A stretch of DNA of 64,000 nt from Tangfeifania diversioriginum (GTDB lineage Bacteria > Bacteroidota > Bacteroidia > Bacteroidales > Prolixibacteraceae), in contig CAMCBW010000005.1 in the NCBI GenBank assembly GCA_945873105.1, positions 1 through 64,000 of the forward strand. The letters are read 5' to 3'. Shown piece by piece: positions 17,928-25,220 of the stretch. Within the stretch, counting starts at the first letter, position 1; every line of letters starts with the position of its first letter. The notes under the pieces are model-generated. The model was not told where the DNA came from. It did no database searches and worked only from the letters and a program-made list of their open reading frames with translations. The translations under genes and the position numbers were made by a program.

Positions 17928-19250
17928 TTATTTTTTTGCTTGGTAGAGCTCCTCAATTTTAACAACTTTTACAGAGGTAGAATCCTTAAGCGTTTTAGAA
18001 ATTAGTCCATAAGGAGCAACAACAATCTCCTCGCCCACTTTGATTCCATCCAAAATCTCTATCCTGCTAATGTCCTGGATACCGATCCTAACCTTCTTCT
18101 TCCAGACAAGATTGTTCTTTACCACAAATACGACCTCTTGCTGCTCGGGCTCCTTGGGAGTTGCTTCAATGGTCCCATTGTCTGCTGCGCCCTCCTGAAC
18201 AACCTGATCTGCCGCTTTTTTGATGGTCCCGTCATCGCCTCGGGTAGTTACCGATTGAATTGGGACAGAAATAATGCCTTTGCGGGTATCTGTCTGGATC
18301 TCTACAGTTGCGGACATTCCAGGAAGAAACGGATACTTTACAGAGTCCTTCTTTATCAGATCCTGATAAGATTCTGTCAGCAACAAAATATTGACATTGA
18401 AATTGGTTACCTGATCGACAGAAGTACCGGTAACGTTGGCAGAGCTGGCGATTTCAGTAACAATACCCTTAAATTTTCTTTTAAGGTAGGCATCAATTTC
18501 GATAATGGCTGTATCATTTTTATGCACTTTAACTATATCGTTCTCGTTAACTTCCACCTTTACCTCCATGGTGGCCAAATCAGCCACCGTCATCAATTCT
18601 GTACCCGCAAACTGGTTTGTTCCCACCACTTTTTCTCCCTTTTCGACGTTCAACTTGGAAACAGTACCATCAATTGGAGAGAAGATCTTAGTCTTGGTTA
18701 GATTTTCTGCCGATTCGCGAACACTTGATTCAGCGCTCTTCACAGAATATCTTGCGGCTTGAACCTCCGAAATTGCCACTTTCCAGGATGCTTCAATGGT
18801 TTCAAACTCTGATTTTGGAATCGTCTTCTTTTCGAGCAACTGTTTGGCTCGCTGGTAATTCAACTCCTTTTCAATCAATTGAGCTTCGGCCTGCGCCAAC
18901 CTTGCCTTTTGCGTATTGAGGGAGGCTTCAATTCTACTTAAATTTGACTGGTAAATATCTGGCTTTATGACCACCAATAGATCTCCCTTCTTCACTTTAT
19001 CACCCTCCTTTACTGGAAGCTCAATGATTTCACCGGGTACTTCAGGACTGATCTTCACCTCTTGCTGAGGCTTCATCTTACCATTTGCAGTAATGACCTC
19101 GGTGATATCCCTAATCTCTACTTTCTCAGTAGCCACATTCAATGTCACATCCTTTCCAAACCACCCGCTCTTTTTTCCGACGAGAAGTAGTACTATTACC
19201 AGCACTCCAATGCCAATAATCCAGGGTAAAAAACGATTTTTCTTCTTCAT
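17928..19250 (-). CDS. Periplasmic adaptor (HlyD/MacA family membrane fusion protein)
   Basis: Such proteins bridge an inner-membrane pump and an outer-membrane TolC channel. The 440-aa product has an N-terminal membrane anchor (FLPWIIGIGVLVIVLLLVG). A lipoyl/barrel-sandwich half-motif (PEVPGEIIELPVKEGDKV) lies near 70-90, followed by a coiled-coil hairpin at about 105-190 rich in A/E/Q/K. The second lipoyl half is KIFSPIDGTVSKLNVEKGEKV, and beta-barrel domains complete it. No ABC or RND pump or TolC gene adjoins it: kbl is divergent upstream and a terminator follows. It resembles the MacA-like adaptor at 46697-47809 but is longer and may serve a pump elsewhere. Confidence 0.85.
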   Translation of the reverse strand: MKKKNRFLPWIIGIGVLVIVLLLVGKKSGWFGKDVTLNVATEKVEIRDITEVITANGKMKPQQEVKISPEVPGEIIELPVKEGDKVKKGDLLVVIKPDIYQSNLSRIEASLNTQKARLAQAEAQLIEKELNYQRAKQLLEKKTIPKSEFETIEASWKVAISEVQAARYSVKSAESSVRESAENLTKTKIFSPIDGTVSKLNVEKGEKVVGTNQFAGTELMTVADLATMEVKVEVNENDIVKVHKNDTAIIEIDAYLKRKFKGIVTEIASSANVTGTSVDQVTNFNVNILLLTESYQDLIKKDSVKYPFLPGMSATVEIQTDTRKGIISVPIQSVTTRGDDGTIKKAADQVVQEGAADNGTIEATPKEPEQQEVVFVVKNNLVWKKKVRIGIQDISRIEILDGIKVGEEIVVAPYGLISKTLKDSTSVKVVKIEELYQAKK

Positions 19251-19347
19251 CAGGTCTCAATTAACATTTTATATACTTGATCTGCTTCCCCAACTCCATG
19301 GGATGCCCAACTATTATGGGTCTTACTTTCAAAACATGAGGAAAGTA

Positions 19348-19379
19348 TTGAAAGCGATCATAAAAATAGCATAATTTTG
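19348..19379 (+). promoter_or_regulatory. Probable promoter of kbl
   Basis: A TTG at 19348-19350 is followed, after 21 bp, by TAATTTTG at 19372-19379. This matches the Bacteroidota -33/-7 pattern with normal spacing. The leader to the kbl ATG would be about 50 nt. Confidence 0.55.
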
Positions 19380-19436
19380 TCTTCAGATCACTTTCTTTTG
19401 TCAGCAATTCTCGAATTCATTTAAAAACATTCAGTT

Positions 19437-20627
19437 ATGTACGGAAAGATAAAAGAGCACCTCAAAAATGAACTCCAATCCATCAAGGATGCCGGCCTTT
19501 ATAAAAACGAACGCGTGATCGTATCACCCCAGGATGCCGTGATTCGTCTCTCCTCTGGTCAGGAAGTTTTAAATTTCTGTGCCAACAATTACCTTGGATT
19601 ATCCAACCATCCTGAATTGATTCAGGCTGCCTCCGAAGCCCTTCATTCACATGGCTATGGAATGTCTTCGGTGCGTTTCATCTGTGGAACCACCGACCTT
19701 CATAAGATTTTGGAACAAAAGATTGCCGGGTTCTTTGGAACCGAGGATACCATCCTGTATGCCGCCTGCTTCGATGCCAATGGTGGAATTTTCGAGCCAC
19801 TTTTCGGAGAGGAGGATGCCATCATCTCAGATTCCCTGAACCACGCTTCCATCATCGATGGAGTTCGCCTGAGCAAGGCAAAAAGATTCAGGTACAACAA
19901 TGCTGACATGATAGATCTTGAAAAACAGCTTCAATTGGCAAAGGAAGCAAGATTCAGGGTGATTGTGACAGACGGCGTCTTTTCGATGGATGGCAATGTC
20001 GCACCTTTGGACCAAATACATTTACTTGCAAAAAAATACGATGCATTGGTAATGGTAGACGAATGTCACTCTGCAGGGGTGGTAGGGGATACCGGCCGGG
20101 GAGTGACCGAGCTTTTTAACATCCGGGGAGAAGTGGATATCATCACAGGAACATTGGGAAAAGCTTTTGGCGGCGCTTTGGGAGGCTTTACCACTGGTCG
20201 CAGGGAGATCATCGAACTGCTCAGACAGAGATCAAGGCCTTACCTCTTCTCCAACTCACTTCCCCCAGCGGTCGTAAATGCCGGAATCAAAATGTTTGAC
20301 ATGATGGCAAGAACCTCCGAACTCCAGGAAAAATTGCATCACAATACTGCCTATTTTATTGCTGAAATGACCGCTGCGGGATTTGATATCAAACCAAGCA
20401 AATCCGCTATTTGTGCCGTAATGCTATACGATGCAAAACTTTCTCAGGAATTTGCTGCCCAGCTATTAATTGAGGGAATATATGTCATTGGATTCTACTA
20501 TCCTGTTGTAGCTCAGGGACAAGCCCGTATAAGGGTGCAGCTTTCCGCCGCCCACCAGCAGGATCATTTGGAGAAAGCGGTATCAGCTTTTAAAAAAGTT
20601 GGCAAATCACTGGGTTTGATCCACTGA
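19437..20627 (+). CDS. kbl: Glycine C-acetyltransferase (2-amino-3-ketobutyrate CoA ligase)
   Basis: This PLP enzyme of the alpha-oxoamine synthase family interconverts 2-amino-3-oxobutyrate plus CoA and glycine plus acetyl-CoA, the second step of threonine catabolism. The 396-aa protein has the PLP lysine K242 in TGTLGKAFGGALGG. It also has VDECHSAGVVGDTGRG and the N-terminal NFCANNYLGLSNHPE typical of the Kbl group. No tdh (threonine dehydrogenase) lies next to it. Close relatives include serine palmitoyltransferase and 8-amino-7-oxononanoate synthase. The LKNELQSIKDAGLYKNER start and FCANNYLGL favour Kbl, but a sphingolipid-type role cannot be fully excluded by eye. Confidence 0.88.
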   Translation: MYGKIKEHLKNELQSIKDAGLYKNERVIVSPQDAVIRLSSGQEVLNFCANNYLGLSNHPELIQAASEALHSHGYGMSSVRFICGTTDLHKILEQKIAGFFGTEDTILYAACFDANGGIFEPLFGEEDAIISDSLNHASIIDGVRLSKAKRFRYNNADMIDLEKQLQLAKEARFRVIVTDGVFSMDGNVAPLDQIHLLAKKYDALVMVDECHSAGVVGDTGRGVTELFNIRGEVDIITGTLGKAFGGALGGFTTGRREIIELLRQRSRPYLFSNSLPPAVVNAGIKMFDMMARTSELQEKLHHNTAYFIAEMTAAGFDIKPSKSAICAVMLYDAKLSQEFAAQLLIEGIYVIGFYYPVVAQGQARIRVQLSAAHQQDHLEKAVSAFKKVGKSLGLIH

Positions 20628-20967
20628 CAATTCTGACCGGTGCCGGATATTTCAGCTTTCTGTCCAACAGTTTGTATTCAAATAAAACTAATTTTGCCGT
20701 CAAAATCCTGTAAAGCATAGTAACTATCTTCACAGGAACGGGCTACCAATGGGGAATAAAAATCGATTTCACAATTTTTGTACGAAGCCTGGTGCCTTAT
20801 AGGGAAGCTGTAAAATGTCTTCCATGTACCTTTCTGTCGGATGAATCAGTAAAAGGAAATATTTTTCAGTATCAAAAAGTTTACCCAATGCTGCTGATCC
20901 CTATATTAACGTTCACTATTAATTATTGATTGTAAGAAGTTGTTCCAGTTTTATTAATAAAGCATAC
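20628..20967. other. 340-bp gap between kbl and the S46 peptidase
   Basis: No ORF or RNA gene was recognised. TAATTTTG at 20689-20696 fits a -7 element but lies about 270 bp before the next start codon and lacks a correctly spaced -33. It could drive a long leader or an unannotated small RNA. I cannot decide. Confidence 0.3.
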
Positions 20968-23121
20968 ATGAAAAAAAGTATAATTAGCTTAATGGCCTTC
21001 GTATTGATTCTCTCTCTTCCGGCAAAAGCAGATGAAGGTATGTGGTTACCATCACTGGTGGGAAAGCTGAACATTGACAAGATGCACGCCATGGGATTAA
21101 AGCTAAGCGCAGAACAGATATACAGCATCAACAATTCAAGTTTGAAAGATGCCGTTGTTGCTCTTGACAGAGGATCCTGCACCGCAGAAATTGTATCAAG
21201 GGATGGGCTATTGTTAACCAATCACCATTGTGGTTTTGGGGAGATTCAAAAGCACAGCTCTGTCGAACACGACTACCTGAAAGAGGGATTCTGGGCAAAG
21301 AACAAGGAAGAGGAGTTGCCCAATCCTGGTAAGAGTGTTACTTTTCTGGTTAGAATGGAAGATGTCACAGAACAGGTTCTCAAAGGCATTACCGATACCA
21401 CTTCAGCAGCCTCCCGCCAGGGAAAAATCGCTACTGCCATTGCATCGATCGAAAAAGAGGCAAAGGGAAACAGCAAATACGAAACAAGGGTAAGACCACT
21501 TTTTGAATCAAATACCTATTACTTATTTGTCACAGAAACATTCAGGGATATAAGACTGGTAGGTACACCCCCTCAATCAGTAGGAAAATTTGGTGGAGAA
21601 GCCGACAACTGGATGTGGCCCCGCCACACAGGAGACTTCTCCATGTTCCGTATTTATTGTGCGCCGGATGGTTCTCCTGCTGATTTTGCCAAAGAGAATG
21701 TTCCCTTTCATCCCAAACATCATCTTCCAATCTCCCTGAAAGGAGTTCAAATGGATGATTATGCAATGATTCTGGGCTATCCCGGCAGGACCAACCGTTA
21801 TCTTACCTCGTTTGGACTCAAAAATACGATGGATATTGTCAACAACATCCGCGTCAAAACCAGGTCAGCCAAATTGGATATCATCAAGGAGTACATGGCA
21901 AAAGGAGACAAAAACAGAATTCAGTATGCGTCGAAATTTGCAGTCAGTTCGAATTACTACAAGTATTCCATAGGTCAGAATATGGGCCTGACTTCATTAA
22001 AAGTTCTGGATAAAAAACAGGCCATCGAAAAGGAGTTTACAAATTGGGTAAACAGCGATCCTTCCAGAAAAATCAAATATGGAGAAGCACTTCCTAACAT
22101 TGAAAAATCATTCCAGTCCCTAGATGATAAAGTCGCCTATGAGTATGCACTGGAAGCCCTGCTGGGAGGTGCCGAGATTTTCAGGTTCTCCTTTGGCATC
22201 AGCACCCTGTACGATGAATTGCAAAAAGGCACAGACAAGGAGAAGATCAAGGTTGCAGCAGAGAAGTTCAAAGATTCCCTGACTGAATTTTACAAGGATT
22301 ATGATGCAGAAACTGACCAAAAAATCGCAGCCGAACTGACCAGGATGTATGCAGAAAATGTTGCAGCCAAATACCAGCCTACTTTTATAGAAGATGCTTC
22401 CAAAAAATACAAAGGTGATTATTCTGCCTTTATCAACCGGATATATAAGAAAAGCATATTCCCCGATCAGCAGCGTCTGGAGGCCTTTCTGAACAATCCT
22501 TCCAAAAAAGTTCTTGACAAGGATCCTGTATACTCGGCCATGTTATCCATGATGGAGGCGATTAAAGTCATCCGGGAAGATTATCGCAAAACGACAGCAG
22601 GTCTTGAAAACAGCAGGAAGCTTTTTGTTGCAGGCTTGAACGAAATGAACCATGACAAAAAAATATACCCTGATGCCAACTCTACCATGCGCTTGACTTA
22701 TGGAAAAGTCGGAGACTATGATCCGAGGGATGGTGTTCATTACAGCTATTTTACAACATTGAAAGGCTATGCAGAAAAGGGAATAGCCGGGGATGCTGAT
22801 TTTGACTATCCTGAGCGGTTACTAGAGATGTACAATGCCAGCGACTACGGTAGATATGCCGATAAGGACGGAACATTGCATACCTGCTTCACCACCAACA
22901 ATGATATCACCGGAGGCAATTCGGGTAGCCCTGTTATGAACAGCGAAGGGGAGCTGATTGGAATTGCATTTGATGGCAATTGGGAAGCAATGAGTGGCGA
23001 TATTGCCTATGAGGCAGATCTGCAAAAATGCATCAATGTGGATATCAGATTCGTTTTATGGGTGATTGACAAGTATGCCGGGGCTAAACACCTGGTAGAT
23101 GAGATGACTATTGTTCAGTAG
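20968..23121 (+). CDS. S46 family dipeptidyl-peptidase, DPP7-like
   Basis: S46 peptidases release dipeptides from oligopeptide N-termini in the periplasm or at the outer membrane of amino-acid-using Bacteroidota. The 717-aa protein starts with a signal peptide (MKKSIISLMAFVLILSLPAKA). It then has DEGMWLP, the catalytic-His block LLTNHHCGFGE at about 82-92, DNWMWPRHTGDF near 220 and the serine block ITGGNSGSP with nucleophile S652. The specificity position 18 residues after the serine is glycine (G670 in FDGNWE). The family literature associates Gly there with DPP7 (hydrophobic P1) and Arg with DPP11 (acidic P1). ATG 20968 is chosen over 20926 because it begins the signal peptide. A palindrome overlaps the stop codon. 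Confidence 0.93.
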   Translation: MKKSIISLMAFVLILSLPAKADEGMWLPSLVGKLNIDKMHAMGLKLSAEQIYSINNSSLKDAVVALDRGSCTAEIVSRDGLLLTNHHCGFGEIQKHSSVEHDYLKEGFWAKNKEEELPNPGKSVTFLVRMEDVTEQVLKGITDTTSAASRQGKIATAIASIEKEAKGNSKYETRVRPLFESNTYYLFVTETFRDIRLVGTPPQSVGKFGGEADNWMWPRHTGDFSMFRIYCAPDGSPADFAKENVPFHPKHHLPISLKGVQMDDYAMILGYPGRTNRYLTSFGLKNTMDIVNNIRVKTRSAKLDIIKEYMAKGDKNRIQYASKFAVSSNYYKYSIGQNMGLTSLKVLDKKQAIEKEFTNWVNSDPSRKIKYGEALPNIEKSFQSLDDKVAYEYALEALLGGAEIFRFSFGISTLYDELQKGTDKEKIKVAAEKFKDSLTEFYKDYDAETDQKIAAELTRMYAENVAAKYQPTFIEDASKKYKGDYSAFINRIYKKSIFPDQQRLEAFLNNPSKKVLDKDPVYSAMLSMMEAIKVIREDYRKTTAGLENSRKLFVAGLNEMNHDKKIYPDANSTMRLTYGKVGDYDPRDGVHYSYFTTLKGYAEKGIAGDADFDYPERLLEMYNASDYGRYADKDGTLHTCFTTNNDITGGNSGSPVMNSEGELIGIAFDGNWEAMSGDIAYEADLQKCINVDIRFVLWVIDKYAGAKHLVDEMTIVQ

Positions 23122-23143
23122 AGACGTTGCATGCAACGTCTCT
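23120..23143. repeat. 24-bp perfect palindrome, REP-like or terminator
   Basis: AGAGACGTTGCA at 23120-23131 is followed at once by its exact reverse complement. Its first two bases form the end of the S46 peptidase stop codon TAG. A T-rich tract (about 23160-23168) begins some 17 bp later, so termination is possible but the spacing is long. The near-symmetric form resembles widely dispersed extragenic palindromes. Confidence 0.6.
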
Positions 23144-23187
23144 GTAAGTCCTTTGTTGATTTTTTTTTATTTATTTGAATACTAACC

Positions 23188-23676
23188 ATGGCTAAAGAAC
23201 CGTCCCCAAAGATCACCATTTACACAGACGGTTCCTCCCTTGGAAATCCGGGTCCGGGAGGATTTGGAACATTGTTGTTACACGGGAATCTTCGTAAAGA
23301 GATATCTTCAGGCTTCCGGCTGACTACCAATAACCGAATGGAGTTGATGGCTGTTATTGTTGGATTGGAGGCATTAAAAATCCCCAAATGCGAAGTGACT
23401 GTGTACACTGATTCAAGGTATGTCGTAGATGCAGTAGAGAAAGGATGGCTCAACAACTGGATCCGTAACCGGTTCAAAGGGAAGAAAAATAGTGATCTAT
23501 GGATGCGCTTTTACGAAATATATCAAAATCATTCTGTTAAGTTTGTATGGGTAAAAGGCCATGCCTCGATTCCCGGGAATGAGCGATGTGACCAGTTGGC
23601 CGTTACAGCAGCCAATGGGATCAATCTTTTCGAAGATGTCGGATACCCCTTGGGTGTTTCTACATTAAGCGACTAA
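23188..23676 (+). CDS. rnhA: Ribonuclease HI
   Basis: RNase HI cleaves the RNA strand of RNA-DNA hybrids. The 162-aa protein carries the full active site: D14 in IYTDGSSLGNPGPGG, E52 in TNNRMELMA, D75 in VYTDSRYV, H125 in VKGHA and D135 in ERCDQLA. Length is typical for the bacterial type I enzyme (about 150-165 aa). It lies 29 bp upstream of waaA and may be cotranscribed. A type II enzyme (rnhB) is at 44572-45180. Confidence 0.94.
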   Translation: MAKEPSPKITIYTDGSSLGNPGPGGFGTLLLHGNLRKEISSGFRLTTNNRMELMAVIVGLEALKIPKCEVTVYTDSRYVVDAVEKGWLNNWIRNRFKGKKNSDLWMRFYEIYQNHSVKFVWVKGHASIPGNERCDQLAVTAANGINLFEDVGYPLGVSTLSD

Positions 23677-23705
23677 TTTTACTTTTTATTCATCTGGCAC
23701 ACAAA

Positions 23706-24944
23706 ATGATGCGTTTCCTTTACAACATCAGCATGCATGTCTACCATTTTTTGATTTGGACAGTTTCATTCAGAAACCCCAAAGCAAGGAAATGGTTGTC
23801 GGGTAGGAAAGGCCTTTTTGAAAGAATTGGGCAGGAAGTTGTTCCTGGAAATCAACTGCTTTGGTTTCATGTCTCCTCCTTGGGGGAGTTTGAACAAGCA
23901 AGGCCCGTCATGGAAGAGGTAAAAAAATATGCCCCGCACTACAGGATTTTACTGACCTTCTTTTCTCCTTCAGGGTATGAATTAAGAAAAGATTATCAGT
24001 TTGCAGATTATGTATTTTATATTCCACTCGATACTCCAGGCAATGCAAGAAGGTTTCTGGATCTTGTGAAACCTGAAAAAGTGTTTTTTGTTAAATATGA
24101 GTTTTGGTTTAACTTCCTCTCAGAGCTCCATCAGCGTAAGATACCTACTTACCTCTTTTCGGCCCTTTTCCGGCCTGATCAATATTTCTTCAAACCTTGG
24201 GGAAAATGGTTCAGAAAAGTCTTACGGGTTTACACCCACATTTTCGTCCAAAATCAGAGTTCCTTCACAACACTGCAGAAATTCGGGTTCAACAATGTTT
24301 CCATTAGCGGGGATACACGGCTCGACAGGGTTGCACAAATCGCCCTGGCAGCAGCCAGATTACCCAAGCTGGAGACCTTTTGCATGGGACAAAAAGTTGT
24401 GGTGGCTGGAAGCACGTGGCCGGAAGATGAATTGCTTTTTCTGAATTATGTGAATGATTGCAAGCACAATGTAAAATTTGTTGTGGCACCCCATGAGGTC
24501 AATGAATCCTCCATCGAACGAATAACCTCCGCCCTGAAACGCCCGTATGTATTGTATTCTTCTGACTCTGCAACAGCAGATTTGGAAGAAGCCGAAGTAA
24601 TGATCGTAGATGGATATGGTTATCTGGTCTCTGTTTACAAATATGCTAAAATTGCTTACATAGGTGGAGGATTTACCTCCGGAATTCATAGCATTCTTGA
24701 ACCAGCTGTTTATGGAATGCCTGTCGTTTTCGGTCCCGATTATCACAAATTTCACGAAGCCATTGAACTAATCCGGCTCGGAGCTGCCCATGTCGTACTT
24801 AATTTTGACGAGCTGAAAAGCCTTTTTGAAAGCTACCTCACAGACCCCGATAGAGTGTCAGAGGAGAGCCGTTCTGCCTCACAATATGTTGAAAATAACC
24901 GTGGAGCAACAGAACAAATTGTCCGCTATTTCTTCGAAAAATAG
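23706..24944 (+). CDS. waaA: 3-deoxy-D-manno-octulosonic acid transferase
   Basis: WaaA (KdtA) adds Kdo to lipid A precursor at the cytoplasmic face of the inner membrane. The 412-aa protein belongs to the GT30 family. An N-terminal hydrophobic anchor (YNISMHVYHFLIWTVSF) is followed by GRKGLFERIG and the acceptor-binding block LWFHVSSLGEFEQARPVME. Next come VKYEFWFNFL, ISGDTRLDRV and, in the C-terminal Rossmann half, YIGGGFTSGIHSILEPAVYG. Length is near the usual 400-430 aa. It shows the cell makes Kdo-containing lipid A. It shares a strand and probably a transcript with rnhA. Confidence 0.93.
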   Translation: MMRFLYNISMHVYHFLIWTVSFRNPKARKWLSGRKGLFERIGQEVVPGNQLLWFHVSSLGEFEQARPVMEEVKKYAPHYRILLTFFSPSGYELRKDYQFADYVFYIPLDTPGNARRFLDLVKPEKVFFVKYEFWFNFLSELHQRKIPTYLFSALFRPDQYFFKPWGKWFRKVLRVYTHIFVQNQSSFTTLQKFGFNNVSISGDTRLDRVAQIALAAARLPKLETFCMGQKVVVAGSTWPEDELLFLNYVNDCKHNVKFVVAPHEVNESSIERITSALKRPYVLYSSDSATADLEEAEVMIVDGYGYLVSVYKYAKIAYIGGGFTSGIHSILEPAVYGMPVVFGPDYHKFHEAIELIRLGAAHVVLNFDELKSLFESYLTDPDRVSEESRSASQYVENNRGATEQIVRYFFEK

Positions 24945-25067
24945 TTATTACCTCCTCCTTCCTGCCAATCTATTATTTTCCAAAAAAAATTATAAAAAAT
25001 ATTTTTTTGTCAACTTTTTGATGCAAATAATATTTTAATATACTGAATATGTGTATATTAACACTAT

Positions 25068-25082
25068 AAAGTTGATAACTTT
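25068..25082. promoter_or_regulatory. Short dyad upstream of nrdJ
   Basis: AAAGTT-GAT-AACTTT is a 15-bp perfect dyad about 140 bp upstream of the nrdJ start, in an AT-rich 276-bp gap. It might be an operator. It does not match the NrdR box well and no cobalamin riboswitch was recognised by eye. Confidence 0.2.
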
Positions 25083-25220
25083 ATTTTCATTTCACCAAAA
25101 TTGCTCTCCAAAAAAAGCACTTATTGTATATCTTTACTCCATAAAAATATGCTCTCTTCATCAAAATAATCTAACGAAAAGATCCTTTGTCATTCGACTT
25201 AACCGACAATCCTGCATGTC

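Noticed and set aside
17496-17965. Small ORFs on both strands between module B and the adaptor gene
   Set aside because: They overlap each other and a terminator hairpin and resemble no family. They are described only as part of the gap.
24945-25220. Cobalamin riboswitch or NrdR box upstream of nrdJ
   Set aside because: I looked for a B12-box-like segment and a paired NrdR site but found only AT-rich sequence and one 15-bp dyad that does not match.
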